Source of the DNA: Gammaproteobacteria bacterium (ex Lamellibrachia satsuma)
Lineage (GTDB): Bacteria > Pseudomonadota > Gammaproteobacteria > Chromatiales > Chromatiaceae
Direction: 5' to 3'
Length of the DNA: 64,000 nt
Assembly (NCBI GenBank): GCA_019623805.1
Contig: CP053680.1
Span: 1,962,001-2,026,000 of the forward strand
Position numbers and translations under genes: made by a program. This document shows, one piece after another, positions 47,910 through 56,794 of the stretch; positions within the stretch are counted from its first letter, which is position 1, and every line of letters starts with the position of its first letter. The notes beneath the pieces were generated by a model that was given only the letters and a program-made list of their open reading frames with translations, had not been told where the DNA came from and made no database searches.

Positions 47910-49462
47910 TCCGCCTCTTCCTCAAATCTGATCAGCGCATGCCCCTTCATTTCACCTGGCTGGTCCAGTCCCATCAGTTTCAGCAGGGTCGGTGCGATGT
48001 CGCACAGGGCGCCACTCTCGTCCAGCGTCCCCTCCCGGCCGACATAGATCAAAGGCACCGGATTGAGCGTGTGGGCGGTATGGGGCTGGTGGTGGGCAAA
48101 ATCCTCCATCTGCTCCGCATTGCCGTGATCGGCCGTAATCAGAACCTCTCCGCCCGCTTTGTGCAGGGCTTTCCTCACACGCCCAAGACAGTGATCGATG
48201 GTCTCGATTGCCTGCTCCGCCGCCTCCTGAATACCGGTATGGCCCACCATGTCGGAGTTGGCAAAGTTACAGATGATGACGTCATATTTGCCGCCTTTGA
48301 TCGCCTCCACCAGATGGTCGGTCACCTCCTCCGCACTCATCTCCGGCTTCTCGTCATAGGTCGCCACTCTGGGTGAGGGCACCAGAATGCGGTCCTCTCC
48401 TTCAAACGGCTCTTCACGGCCACCATTGAAGAAGAAGGTGACATGAGCATATTTCTCCGTCTCAGCCAACCTCAACTGGCGCATGCCCTGCTTTGCGATG
48501 TACTCGCCGAATCCGTTCTTGAGCCGCTCGGGTGGGAAGGCGACGGGGATTTCGAAGCCTTTGTGGTACTGCGTCAGACTGACAAAAGCACCAAGCGGCG
48601 CCCAGGCCTTGCGCTCAAAATCGGCAAAATCCTCCTCGATAAACGGGCGCGTCAACTGTCGCGCACGATCTGAGCGGTAGTTGAGGAAGAACACCACGTC
48701 ATCCTCTTCGATCCCCACCGGGGATCCGCCCTCGGGCACAATCGCAGTGGGTTTGACGAACTCATCGGTTTCACCACGTGCATAGGCTTGCAGCAACCCT
48801 TCACAGGCGTCCGTCGCGCTGTAATCAGCCATTCCCTGGGTCAGCAGATCATAAGCGACCTCTGTCCTGCACCAGCGGTTATCGCGGTCCATCGCGTAGT
48901 ATCGACCCACGATACTGGCAGTCCGGCCGGCGCCCAATTCGGCGAAGACATCGTTCATCGCCTTCAATGATGCCTCGGCGCTTTTTGGCGGCCTGTCACG
49001 CCCATCCAGGAAGGCATGCAGATAAACCTTCTTTACACCCCGCTCAACCGCCAGTTTCACCATCGCGTGAATATGCTCTTCATGACTGTGCACACCACCG
49101 GGCGAGAGCAGACCGAGGATATGCACCGCCTTGTCCGTCTCTACAGCCTTGTCCACCGCGCTGGTGAGAGTCTGGTTGGAGAAGAAGGAACCGGTGCGAA
49201 TGGAGCGGCTGACCCGGGTAAACTCCTGGTAGACCACCCGGCCAGCTCCCAGGTTCAGATGACCCACTTCGGAGTTGCCCATCTGCCCGCCAGGCAGACC
49301 GACCGCGGCGCCGGAGGTGTGAATCAGGGTATGGGGATACTCTTTCCACAGCCGGTCCCAAACCGGTGTGCTGGCCGCAACTATTGCGTTTGCACTCTCG
49401 TCTTCTCTATATCCCCAGCCGTCCAATATGAGAAGGACGACAGGTTTTGGCTTATCCGTCAT
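47906..49462 (-). CDS. gpmI: 2,3-bisphosphoglycerate-independent phosphoglycerate mutase
   Basis: 518 residues, normal length. Interconverts 3- and 2-phosphoglycerate with two Mn ions. The N-terminus [14 protein letters not shown] carries the metal Asp, the catalytic serine is in [14 protein letters not shown], and [11 protein letters not shown] has the late metal ligands. The ATG at 49462 gives MTDKPKPVV; the frame is open to 49495 but adds nothing. First gene of gpmI-envC-ctpA-yibQ-DJ1. Confidence 0.97.
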   Translation of the reverse strand: MTDKPKPVVLLILDGWGYREDESANAIVAASTPVWDRLWKEYPHTLIHTSGAAVGLPGGQMGNSEVGHLNLGAGRVVYQEFTRVSRSIRTGSFFSNQTLTSAVDKAVETDKAVHILGLLSPGGVHSHEEHIHAMVKLAVERGVKKVYLHAFLDGRDRPPKSAEASLKAMNDVFAELGAGRTASIVGRYYAMDRDNRWCRTEVAYDLLTQGMADYSATDACEGLLQAYARGETDEFVKPTAIVPEGGSPVGIEEDDVVFFLNYRSDRARQLTRPFIEEDFADFERKAWAPLGAFVSLTQYHKGFEIPVAFPPERLKNGFGEYIAKQGMRQLRLAETEKYAHVTFFFNGGREEPFEGEDRILVPSPRVATYDEKPEMSAEEVTDHLVEAIKGGKYDVIICNFANSDMVGHTGIQEAAEQAIETIDHCLGRVRKALHKAGGEVLITADHGNAEQMEDFAHHQPHTAHTLNPVPLIYVGREGTLDESGALCDIAPTLLKLMGLDQPGEMKGHALIRFEEEAE

Positions 49463-49679
49463 GACAACTCTCTTAACTTCTCTTTCGCTCTGCAACGGGA
49501 AGTCTACCCCATCAGATTGCTTATAAACCTTTGCATTAAAACACTTTTCAAATTTTCAGGCCAGAATGGCCCATCCGGACATCGACCAGCTTATCAGGGA
49601 AAACCCGAACAAATCAGGGGCTTCTCAAGCCCTATTAAAACAGCGTATTATTGTATTAGTTATTAATAAGGTTATTTCC

Positions 49680-50039
49680 ATGGAACACAAATTCGGTAAA
49701 CCCAACAAACCCGTACTGAATGCCGAGACGGCCGAATTCGATACCCTGTTTGCCACTGACGACGACATCGACCGTGCCTCCCGCTCTCTGAAGGCCATGT
49801 CCCATCCGTTGCGACTGAAGATCCTCTGTACCCTGGGTGATCAGGAGATAAGCGTCCAGGAGATCGTCGATCAGGTCGGCACGTCCCAGAGCAATATCTC
49901 GCAGCATCTTGCCATCCTGCGCGACAAAGGCATTCTCGCCTCACGAAAAGATGCCAACCGGGTCTACTACCGGGTCAGTGATTTTCGCACTTTGCGGCTG
50001 ATCGGCATGATGCGCGAAGTCTTCTGCACTCACGCCTGA
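49680..50039 (+). CDS. ArsR-type winged-helix regulator
   Basis: 119 residues. An ArsR/SmtB winged helix: MSHPLRLKILCTLGDQEISV, then the recognition helix VGTSQSNISQHLAILRDKGIL and the wing VYYRVSD. The metal-binding ELCVCD motif is absent, so it is probably not a metal sensor. The ATG at 49680 has an AAGG site upstream; an in-frame ATG at 49566 would add 38 residues without fold. It stands upstream of yibN-secB-gpsA, divergent from gpmI. A hairpin follows. Confidence 0.85.
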   Translation: MEHKFGKPNKPVLNAETAEFDTLFATDDDIDRASRSLKAMSHPLRLKILCTLGDQEISVQEIVDQVGTSQSNISQHLAILRDKGILASRKDANRVYYRVSDFRTLRLIGMMREVFCTHA

Positions 50040-50064
50040 TTCTTCTCGCCATACGCAGTTTTTC

Positions 50065-50086
50065 AGCTCCGGGTTACCCCGGAGCT
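50065..50086 (+). terminator. Hairpin after the arsR-type gene
   Basis: AGCTCCGGG-TTAC-CCCGGAGCT forms a perfect 9-bp GC-rich stem with a 4-base loop, followed by TTGTTCCTGTT. Likely a rho-independent terminator, although the T-run is interrupted. Confidence 0.6.
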
Positions 50087-50146
50087 TGTTCCTGTTATAC
50101 ACTTCCCCACTTTCCAAACTCTTTCTGGTTTATTAGAGGCCCCTGA

Positions 50147-50569
50147 ATGCTGCAACAACTCATCGAGTTCTCCACCAACCACCTGATCCTGGTGCTGGCA
50201 CTGTTGGCGGTTGGCGGGCTACTGGTCCATAACCTGCTGCAGGGCAACAAGGGCGCCGTTGATCCGACCGGCGCCACTGTAATGATCAACCATCAGGATG
50301 CTGTGGTGCTTGACGTTCGTCCCTCCGCCGATTTCCACAAAGGCCATATCATCAACGCCATCAACATTCCCATGAACGGTTTTGCCAACCAACTCGGTTC
50401 TCTGGAAAAACACAAGAACCAGCCGATCATCGTCAGCTGCCGCTCCGGCGCCCAATCCGCAGGCGCGTGCCAAACACTGCGCAAAGCGGGATTTGAACAG
50501 GCTTTTAATCTGCGCGGCGGCATCCTGGCGTGGCAAAGCGCCAACCTGCCGGTAACGCGCAAAAAATAA
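50147..50569 (+). CDS. Rhodanese-like protein with N-terminal membrane anchor (YibN)
   Basis: 140 residues. One transmembrane helix (about 9-30), then a single rhodanese domain (about 38-135) with VVLDVRPSADFHKGHIINAINIP and the active cysteine in IIVSCRSGAQSAG. It probably handles sulfur transfer or redox at the inner membrane. The position before secB matches E. coli yibN. Confidence 0.92.
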   Translation: MLQQLIEFSTNHLILVLALLAVGGLLVHNLLQGNKGAVDPTGATVMINHQDAVVLDVRPSADFHKGHIINAINIPMNGFANQLGSLEKHKNQPIIVSCRSGAQSAGACQTLRKAGFEQAFNLRGGILAWQSANLPVTRKK

Positions 50570-50599
50570 TTTATTCACGAATACGAAGGAATCAGCACC

Positions 50600-51079
50600 A
50601 TGTCCGAAGCGAAACAAGAGCAGCCGAACCGAGAGCTCTCTATACAACGCATCTATCTGAAAGACGTCTCTTTTGAAACTCCGAACTCTCCGTCTGTCTT
50701 CCAGCAGGAGTGGAAACCCGAGACCAACGTCAACATGAATACCGAGGTCAACACCTTGAGCGAGAACGTCTATGAAGTCGTTCTCAATGTTACCGTAACC
50801 ACCAAGGTCGGCGAGCAGACAGCCTATCTCACGGAAGTGCAACAAGCGGGCATCTTCTCCATCAGCGGCTTTTCGGATCAGGAGATGGGCGCGGTTGTCG
50901 GCTCTTACTGCCCCAATCTGCTCTTCCCCTATGTGCGTGAAGCGATCTCCGACATGGTTACCAAGGGCAGTTTCCCGCAGATGATACTGCAGCCTGTCAA
51001 TTTTGATGCCCTCTATGCCCAGCACCAGCAGGAACTGGCGAAAAAAGTGGCGGAAAACGACAGTGGTCAGACCCATTAA
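50600..51079 (+). CDS. secB: Protein-export chaperone SecB
   Basis: 159 residues, typical length. SecB keeps precursors unfolded and hands them to SecA. Landmarks are IQRIYLKDVSFETPNSP, LSENVYEVVLNVTVT and LFPYVREAISDMVTKGSFPQ. The GGA ribosome site precedes ATG 50600. Its last 17 bases overlap the start of gpsA in another frame. Confidence 0.96.
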   Translation: MSEAKQEQPNRELSIQRIYLKDVSFETPNSPSVFQQEWKPETNVNMNTEVNTLSENVYEVVLNVTVTTKVGEQTAYLTEVQQAGIFSISGFSDQEMGAVVGSYCPNLLFPYVREAISDMVTKGSFPQMILQPVNFDALYAQHQQELAKKVAENDSGQTH

Positions 51080-52079
51080 GCCATCTGACATCGCCATCGC
51101 CGTACTGGGAGCTGGATCCTGGGGCACAGCCCTGGCTATTCTGCTCAGCCACAATCAGTACGATGTGCGACTCTGGGGACACATCCCCGAGGAGATCGAA
51201 CGCCTGCAGCAGGATCGCCAGAACCAACAGTTTCTGCCCGACATTCCATTTCCGGAATCTCTGAGACCGGAAACCGATCTCGACAAGACGCTGTCCGGAG
51301 TATCAGAAGTGCTGGTGGCTGTGCCAAGCCATGCCTTTAGTACTGTTGTACAGACCATTGCACCACTGCTGGCGCCTGACGTCGGCGTCTCCTGGGCAAC
51401 CAAGGGATTCGAGCCCGGCACCCAGCGTCTGCTCTCCGATGTCGCCACCGACATCCTGCAACGTCCGGAACTTGCGGTCATCTCTGGCCCCACCTTTGCC
51501 GGCGAAGTCGCTCGCGGCCTGCCCACAGCAGTCACCGTCGCTTCGGAATCCAGCGCCCACGCAGAGAGAGTCGCCGCCTATCTGCACGCACCCTGGTTTC
51601 GCGCCTACACCAGTCACGACATCACCGGCGTACAGGTCGGCGGCGCCAGCAAGAATGTATTGGCCATTGCCGCCGGCATTGCCGACGGCCTCGGTTTCGG
51701 CGCCAACACCCGTGCCGCGTTGATTACCCGTGGTCTCGCAGAGGTCATGCGGCTTGGCCAGTCCCTCGGGGGCAAGACGGAAACCTTCATGGGACTGGCT
51801 GGCCTCGGCGACCTGGTACTCACCTGCACCGATAACCAATCGCGCAATCGGCGCATGGGGCTTGCCCTCGCCCGTGGCCTGACAATCGCGCAGGCAAAAG
51901 AGGAGATCGGCCAGGAAGTGGAGGGTGTACAGACCGCCTCCGAGGTCTACCAGCTTGCCCGCAAGATGGACGTTGAAATGCCGATCTCGGAGCAGGTCTA
52001 CAAGGTGCTCTATGAAGGCTTGCCGCCGAAGGAGGCGGTTCACAGCCTGCTCGATCGACGACAGAGGGCTGAGGACTAG
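51063..52079 (+). CDS. gpsA: Glycerol-3-phosphate dehydrogenase [NAD(P)+]
   Basis: 338 residues, as in E. coli. Makes sn-glycerol-3-phosphate for phospholipids. NAD motif VLGAGSWGTALAILLS at about 12-27, then GTQRLLSDV, GPTFAGEVARGLPTAV, and the catalytic Lys in VGGASKNVLAIAAG. The GTG at 51063 gives the standard N-terminal length; it lies inside the secB end. Order secB-gpsA-trmL matches enterobacteria, except that trmL is here on the opposite strand. Confidence 0.96.
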   Translation: MVRPIKPSDIAIAVLGAGSWGTALAILLSHNQYDVRLWGHIPEEIERLQQDRQNQQFLPDIPFPESLRPETDLDKTLSGVSEVLVAVPSHAFSTVVQTIAPLLAPDVGVSWATKGFEPGTQRLLSDVATDILQRPELAVISGPTFAGEVARGLPTAVTVASESSAHAERVAAYLHAPWFRAYTSHDITGVQVGGASKNVLAIAAGIADGLGFGANTRAALITRGLAEVMRLGQSLGGKTETFMGLAGLGDLVLTCTDNQSRNRRMGLALARGLTIAQAKEEIGQEVEGVQTASEVYQLARKMDVEMPISEQVYKVLYEGLPPKEAVHSLLDRRQRAED

Positions 52080-52115
52080 CCCGTTCGCTCCTGAAAACGC
52101 GGTAAAGGTTAGAGC

Positions 52116-52131
52116 GTAGGGTGCGCCCTAC
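52116..52131. repeat. GTAGGGTGCGC repeat, collapsed copy
   Basis: 16 bp GTAGGGTGCGCCCTAC, a perfect palindrome that joins the left and right ends of the longer elements at 5091 and 60811. Lies between convergent gpsA and trmL. Confidence 0.6.
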
Positions 52132-52148
52132 CAAGATCCTCTGAATAA

Positions 52149-52613
52149 CTAAACAGCACCCACAAAATCCTGCTGCCGCCAAGCCTCGTAGAGAATAATG
52201 GCAACGGCGTTGGAGAGATTGAGACTGCGATTTTGCGGTTGCATCGGAATACGCAACAGGTTTGAATCGTCCAGTTCATCCAGCAGTGGCTGAGGCAGGC
52301 CTCGGCTTTCCGGCCCAAAGAGCAGGGCATCGCCCGGTGCAAACCCTACATCGGCGTAGGCACGCCTACCCTTGGTTGTACAGGCAAAAAGACGGCTTGG
52401 AGCAACCTTCTGCAGGAAGGCCTGCAGCGAGGCGTGTTCCTGCAACTCCGCCCATTCATGGTAATCGAGTCCGGCCCGGCGCAGGCGCTTGTCGTCGAGT
52501 TCGAAACCCAGCGGGTGGATCAGGTGCAAATGGCTACCGCTATTTGCACAGAGGCGTATGATATTACCGGTATTTGGTGGAATCTCCGGTTCGTATAGAA
52601 CAATGTGGAACAT
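52149..52613 (-). CDS. trmL: tRNA (cytidine(34)-2'-O)-methyltransferase TrmL
   Basis: 154 residues, a minimal SPOUT-knot methyltransferase that modifies the wobble base of tRNA-Leu. Landmarks are [21 protein letters not shown] at the N-terminus, [11 protein letters not shown] (the SAM-site loop) and [17 protein letters not shown]. The start ATG at 52613 is directly before the family N-terminus [11 protein letters not shown]. Convergent with gpsA. Confidence 0.95.
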   Translation of the reverse strand: MFHIVLYEPEIPPNTGNIIRLCANSGSHLHLIHPLGFELDDKRLRRAGLDYHEWAELQEHASLQAFLQKVAPSRLFACTTKGRRAYADVGFAPGDALLFGPESRGLPQPLLDELDDSNLLRIPMQPQNRSLNLSNAVAIILYEAWRQQDFVGAV

Positions 52614-52644
52614 TCTGCTCCGTGTGACCTCAAGTTAGAAACAG

Positions 52645-53625
52645 ATGCAAGTGACGATGACCCAAACTGACCCATCCCCCCTGGCGATAGAATTCTGCGG
52701 CATGCCCTTCAGCACCCCAATCGTGCTGCTCTCCGGCTGTGTCGGTTTTGGCGAAGAGTACACGCGAGTCAAAGGTTTTAGCAACCGCGACGCTGGTGCA
52801 GTCTGCCTCAAGGGGACGACCCTGGAGCCCCGCCTCGGCAACCGGCCTCACCGGGTCTACGAGACGCCTGCAGGTATGCTCAACGCCATCGGCCTGCAAA
52901 ATCCCGGGGTGGACAAGGTGGTGAATGAGATCCTGCCCAGCCTCGATTTCAGCGAAACCCGCTTCATCGCCAATGTCTCAGGCTCTTCGGTGGAGGAGTA
53001 TCACGAGGTCACGCGGCGCTTCGATGACTCCCCCATAGACGCCATGGAGATCAACATCTCCTGCCCCAACGTAAAGGAGGGCGGCGTCGCCTTCGGCAAC
53101 GATCCCGCCATGTCAGCCCGGGTCGTGGAGGCCTGCCGCAAGGCCACCAACAAACCACTGATCACCAAGCTCTCACCCAATCAGACCGACATCGCCGGCA
53201 ACGCAAAGGGCTGCATCGAGGCCGGCAGCGACGCCTTCTCGGTGATCAACACCCTGATGGGCATGGCCATCGACATCGAAAGCCGCACACCGGTCATTGG
53301 CAACAATCAGGGTGGACTCTCCGGCCCTGCCATCAAACCGGTTGCCCTGCTCAAGGTTCACCAGGTCTATCAGGTTTGCCGGGATCACAATATCCCGATA
53401 ATCGGACAGGGCGGTATCACCACGCCGGAAGATGCCATTGAATTCATCATCGCCGGGGCCAGCGCCATAGGTATAGGTACAGCGCTCTTCTACGATCCGC
53501 TGATCTGCAGCAAGATCAATAACGGCATCGAGGCGTATCTAAATCGGCACGAACTGCCCTCTGTGGACCGGCTGGTCGGAACCCTGCAACTCCACCAGCA
53601 ACCGGCACCCAAGTGCGGCTGCTGA
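52645..53625 (+). CDS. pyrD: Dihydroorotate dehydrogenase, class 1 catalytic type
   Basis: 326 residues, cytosolic FMN TIM barrel with no membrane helix, so class 1 rather than the membrane class 2 usual in Gammaproteobacteria. The catalytic residue is Cys140 in MEINISCPNVKEGGVAFG, which fits class 1B. Class 1B needs a PyrK electron-transfer subunit, and none is seen in the window. The reaction, dihydroorotate to orotate, is inferred; related flavoproteins such as dihydropyrimidine dehydrogenase domains are alternatives. A second in-frame ATG at 52657 is possible. Confidence 0.82.
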   Translation: MQVTMTQTDPSPLAIEFCGMPFSTPIVLLSGCVGFGEEYTRVKGFSNRDAGAVCLKGTTLEPRLGNRPHRVYETPAGMLNAIGLQNPGVDKVVNEILPSLDFSETRFIANVSGSSVEEYHEVTRRFDDSPIDAMEINISCPNVKEGGVAFGNDPAMSARVVEACRKATNKPLITKLSPNQTDIAGNAKGCIEAGSDAFSVINTLMGMAIDIESRTPVIGNNQGGLSGPAIKPVALLKVHQVYQVCRDHNIPIIGQGGITTPEDAIEFIIAGASAIGIGTALFYDPLICSKINNGIEAYLNRHELPSVDRLVGTLQLHQQPAPKCGC

Positions 53626-53647
53626 GCTTAACCGCCGACACGATGCC

Positions 53648-54907
53648 ATGGCAGTAACCGGCCAACATCCGCCAGCCGAAATTCTCGGCAAGCTCCACCC
53701 CTTGGAGGGGCTAAGTGAAGATCAGCTGAAGCTGCTCTCCCATGCGCTCCATCTGCGAACGGAGATCCGTGGCAAGAAACTCCTTTCGATGGGGTCCAGG
53801 GACGCCTTCAGCCTCTATCTGCTAAAAGGCCGGGTAAAACTGGAAACTGCCGATGGCCACGCCTCTGAGATTGAAGCCGGTTCAGTTCAGGCGATGAACC
53901 CGATCGCTCATCTGATTCCCAGACAATACGATGTCACGGTAGTTACACCTATTGTATATTTTCTCATCGACAACCGTCTCCTGGACGGCTTGACCAATGA
54001 CAGCCTTGAAACCCTGGCAAGTGTAGAGCTCGCCTCAATCAACGGCCAATACGAAAAAGGCGAAACAGAAAACCGTCTCTCCCAGGCATTGCTGGCGGAT
54101 CTGCAAAACGACCGGTTGATCCTTCCCAGTCTGCCCGATGTTGCCATCAAAGTCGGGCGCGCCATCGAAGACGAGGATACCGACGCCGAGCACCTGGCCA
54201 GGATAATCCAGTCCGATCCGGTTATCACCACAAAACTGATCCGCGCAGCGAACAGTGCACTCTATGCCGGCCTGTCGCCCTCCGCCAGCTGTACTGCCGC
54301 CATCATCCGTCTGGGAAACACCACCACGCACAAGCTGGTTCTCACCTTTGCCCTGCGCGAACTCTTCAAAGCACACTCCAGAGTGCTGCAGGACGAGATG
54401 CGTAAACTATGGAAACACAGTACGCAGGTGGCTGGCATCTGCTTCGTACTGGCCAAACTTTCACAACGCTTCAATCCGGAACACGCATTGCTGGCGGGAC
54501 TTCTGCACGACATAGGTGAAGTGGCCATCCTGAGTTATGCAGAGAATTTTCCCGAAATCGCCAACAACGGGCAGCAGCTGGAACAGGTGATGAAGGATAT
54601 GCGCGGAGTGATCGGATGCCACATCCTGACCGCATGGGGTTTCCTTGAGGATCTGGTTGTCGTTACCCGAGAGGCGGAGGAGTGGACCAGAGAGCACCCT
54701 GAAGAAGCTGACTACACCGATCTGGTGATTGTGGCGCAACTCCATAGTTACATTGGCACCCCGGAAATGAAAACCCTGCCGACACTCGACAGGGTACCTG
54801 CATTTCAAAAACTCGATATCGGCGATCTCACCCCCGAACTGAGCATCCAGATTCTGGAAAATGCCGCCGACCAGATTGCCGGCGCTCAGGCGCTACTTAA
54901 CAGTTGA
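53648..54907 (+). CDS. Cyclic-nucleotide-binding-like plus HDOD domain protein
   Basis: 419 residues. The N-terminal part (about 15-120) looks like a cNMP-binding beta-roll (LLKGRVKLETADGHASEIEAG), but the phosphate cassette FGE...R is not preserved, so ligand binding is doubtful. A HDOD domain spans about 155-370: LPSLPDVAIKVGRAIED, IIQSDPVITTKLIRAANSA, and ALLAGLLHDIGEVAIL retaining an HD pair. HDOD proteins act in signalling and are not generally phosphohydrolases. It starts 22 bp after pyrD. Confidence 0.83.
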   Translation: MAVTGQHPPAEILGKLHPLEGLSEDQLKLLSHALHLRTEIRGKKLLSMGSRDAFSLYLLKGRVKLETADGHASEIEAGSVQAMNPIAHLIPRQYDVTVVTPIVYFLIDNRLLDGLTNDSLETLASVELASINGQYEKGETENRLSQALLADLQNDRLILPSLPDVAIKVGRAIEDEDTDAEHLARIIQSDPVITTKLIRAANSALYAGLSPSASCTAAIIRLGNTTTHKLVLTFALRELFKAHSRVLQDEMRKLWKHSTQVAGICFVLAKLSQRFNPEHALLAGLLHDIGEVAILSYAENFPEIANNGQQLEQVMKDMRGVIGCHILTAWGFLEDLVVVTREAEEWTREHPEEADYTDLVIVAQLHSYIGTPEMKTLPTLDRVPAFQKLDIGDLTPELSIQILENAADQIAGAQALLNS

Positions 54908-54948
54908 TTCCCATCAGCATCAGTAAAACTGATCCGAATTTTTCTATC

Positions 54949-54965
54949 TGTCGGAATTTTTAACA
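54949..54965 (+). promoter_or_regulatory. TGTCGG box, distal, left PEP-CTERM promoter
   Basis: TGTCGGAATTTTTAACA, one of four 17-bp boxes sharing TGTCGG-N5-(T-rich)-ACA. It lies 126 bp before the proximal box, start to start 143 bp. A likely upstream activator site for a sigma-54 regulator, by analogy with the PrsK/PrsR system of PEP-CTERM genes. Confidence 0.6.
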
Positions 54966-55091
54966 CCCTGTTACGGAACTGGTTCACAGAAATAGTTACT
55001 GCGCCAGAGCAGCCTGCCTATCAACAGCATAAATCACTTAATTAACAATAAGATAGGGCAACATCAGGTGGATAGAGTTAATGTGCTGTTC

Positions 55092-55108
55092 TGTCGGGTC
55101 TTTTTACA
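55092..55108 (+). promoter_or_regulatory. TGTCGG box, proximal, left PEP-CTERM promoter
   Basis: TGTCGGGTCTTTTTACA, ending exactly 64 bp before the -24/-12 element at 55173. The same 64-bp distance separates the matching box and promoter at the right copy. Confidence 0.62.
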
Positions 55109-55172
55109 GTCAATTGTAATAAAAACTCACAATATTCTTTAATTTTATTGGAAAACAATGCGTTAGAAAGTC

Positions 55173-55188
55173 TGGCACGGGAACTGCA
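55173..55188 (+). promoter_or_regulatory. Sigma-54 (-24/-12) promoter of the left PEP-CTERM gene
   Basis: TGGCACGGGAACTGCA has GG and GC separated by 10 bases, matching the consensus TGGCACG-N4-TTGCW. Initiation is expected near 55199, giving a 5' leader of about 45 bp before ATG 55245. Confidence 0.78.
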
Positions 55189-55244
55189 TCTAACCGTTTG
55201 CAACCTTTTGTGACTACTCAAAAATAAATAAAGCGAGATTATAG

Positions 55245-55874
55245 ATGAACATTAAAAACATCATTACAGGCGTCATCTGCAGCACTGCGCTGATTGCCGG
55301 TTCCGCATCAGCGGCGCTCTACGAATTCAACCATGGTGAGCTGAGCACCTGGACAATCATCGATAACGATAGCGATCTGAATACCGATCCCAACGTTTGG
55401 ATCTCCACCGGAGTCAACGCACAGGGCGAGTTTAACGCTTTTTGGGAAGAGGCTGCTGGCGGCGGACTGGCGATGGCTGACGAGTACTCCGTTGCCTACT
55501 TCGGTGCCGATGGCGGCAGCTTTGACCTGAGCGGTTTCGACGGTATCACGCTGAACTTTGAAAACAGCTCTGACATGACAGCGCATGGCGTTGACTTCAG
55601 CCTGTGGGTTCGCGATCAGGACGGCAACATCACTGAGAGTGCCTCCATTTCCGTAGGAAAAAATGACACCGAGTCCAACTCTTTGTCCTTCGCCAGCATT
55701 GCAGGTTTCGATGCTGCCAATATCCTGGGCATGGGTTTCAGCGTTGGTTACGACTTCAGCGATGACAATCGTATCCCCGGCCAGATCCACGGCATCGTGC
55801 CTGAGCCTGCCGCTCTCGCCCTGATGGGCCTGGGCCTGCTGGGTCTTGGTGCTACCCGTCGCCGTAAGAGCTAA
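55245..55874 (+). CDS. PEP-CTERM protein, left copy
   Basis: 209 residues: a signal peptide (about 1-23, ending GSASA), a beta-rich middle without a recognised domain, and a C-terminal PEP-CTERM signal: VPEP, then a hydrophobic stretch AALALMGLGLLGLG, then ATRRRKS. Exosortase cuts or processes this signal and the protein is displayed or secreted; no exosortase gene is in this window. The protein is identical to that at 56795-57424, as is the coding DNA of the antisense frames, so the copies are essentially identical at base level. No strong ribosome site is seen before this ATG (AGCGAG). Confidence 0.92.
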   Translation: MNIKNIITGVICSTALIAGSASAALYEFNHGELSTWTIIDNDSDLNTDPNVWISTGVNAQGEFNAFWEEAAGGGLAMADEYSVAYFGADGGSFDLSGFDGITLNFENSSDMTAHGVDFSLWVRDQDGNITESASISVGKNDTESNSLSFASIAGFDAANILGMGFSVGYDFSDDNRIPGQIHGIVPEPAALALMGLGLLGLGATRRRKS

Positions 55875-55903
55875 GCAATAGCCACTTCGCTTCTAGCGAT
55901 CTG

Positions 55904-55931
55904 AACAAACCCCGCTTCGGCGGGGTTTGTT
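55904..55931 (+). terminator. Rho-independent terminator, left PEP-CTERM gene
   Basis: AACAAACCCCGC-TTCG-GCGGGGTTTGTT is a 12-bp stem with a stable TTCG loop, followed by TTG. It lies 30 bp after the stop codon. Confidence 0.85.
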
Positions 55932-55950
55932 TTGCCTGGAAGAAAAATTG

Positions 55951-56235
55951 TCGTATGGGTCACCGACCCTCCTCAATCGCCCCCTCTCAATCTGGCCGAC
56001 ATTCTCTTCTCTACCAACGGCTAGCAGTAAACAATTCCTTCGCCTGTGAGCAAAGTGACAGGCTCATGCTAGCGGAGCAGTAGCTCGATTTGTTGCCCTA
56101 CACGATGGCATGATCCGCTACAGAAGTTAGGATTAGAGGCCATATTGTGTCTTAGGAAATCGAAAACCGCTCAATGCCAAGGTACTGGATGACTTCTGGG
56201 TCTTGAGAATGGCCACCCGTCAGGAAGTCTTTTTA
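55951..56235. other. Spacer with no clear gene
   Basis: Between the left terminator and the recognisable asnB remnant. No intact ORF or repeat is seen; a few codons (56058-56092) may be an older part of the asnB remnant. Confidence 0.5.
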
Positions 56236-56573
56236 CCAGGAGGTATCTGGTGAAGGTCGAGAGTGATTCGATGGTCGACAGCCTTGAGGTGAGAAGCCCA
56301 CTTTCGCGATCACCATCTGGTGGAGTTTGCTAACAGATTGCCGACCGAATTCAAAATTTGGGACAGGGTGTGAAAGCGTCTCTGTTGAAACGGCCGTTGA
56401 ATGGGCTGGCGCAAGGCGACATTGACAGTTGTGACAAGCAGGGTTTTGTTATGCCGCTGAAGCATTGGCTGAGCGATAAACATCCGGGTTTATCTCGGGA
56501 GAGGCAGCTTTCAGGCGAACCACCATCCAAATTTATTGGTCCTGACACTGTTCAGCATCTAGAGGTTTGGTAA
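56236..56573 (+). pseudogene. Remnant of an asparagine-synthetase (AsnB) gene
   Basis: Three fragments in order, in different reading frames, resemble the C-terminal part of AsnB-type amidotransferases: RRYLVKVESDSMVDSLEVR, then HHLVEFANRLPTEFKI, then KASLLKRPLNGLAQG with CDKQGFVMPLKHWL. They are separated by two frame shifts. The first is near CTTTCG at 56303-56312, the second after a stop near 56369. Earlier text DRLMLAEQ (from about 56058) may extend it further but has in-frame stops. AsnB-type genes are normal parts of exosortase/PEP-CTERM polysaccharide loci, which fits the position between the two PEP-CTERM genes. Confidence 0.7.
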
Positions 56574-56737
56574 AGCTTTTCTGCATTGCCTTCCAAGTGC
56601 TGCGATCTGTAGGCTTGATCAGGCTTGCTTTAGTTTCGCATTTCCCAACAAAAAAACACTAAGATAATAAGCTGGTTTCTCTCCAGTCCTTGCATCTCAG
56701 AGGCGAAACCGCGCGCCTCAATTTTTCTTCCAGGCAA

Positions 56738-56765
56738 AACAAACCCCGCCGAAGCGGGGTTTGTT
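56738..56765 (-). terminator. Rho-independent terminator, right PEP-CTERM gene
   Basis: Mirror copy of the hairpin at 55904-55931, downstream of the reverse-strand PEP-CTERM gene. The two terminators face each other around the spacer. Confidence 0.85.
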
Positions 56766-56794
56766 CAGATCGCTAGAAGCGAAGTGGCTATTGC

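Larger units (their letters stand above)
55245..55950. repeat. Left arm of a 706-bp inverted repeat
   Basis: The arm runs from the ATG of the PEP-CTERM gene through its terminator to GCCTGGAAGAAAAATTG and matches the reverse complement of 56719-57424. Identity stops abruptly at the ATG on the outer side and at 55950 on the inner side. The 768-bp spacer between arms (55951-56718) holds an asnB pseudogene. Confidence 0.9.

Noticed and set aside
55308..55790. Reverse-strand ORF inside the PEP-CTERM gene, and its mirror at 56879-57361
   Set aside because: Antisense to a clear PEP-CTERM gene and copied with it; no family likeness. It was useful only as evidence that the two arms are identical in DNA.
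56351..56573. Small ORFs in the spacer as new genes
   Set aside because: They are fragments of an AsnB-like reading frame broken by shifts, so treated as a pseudogene.
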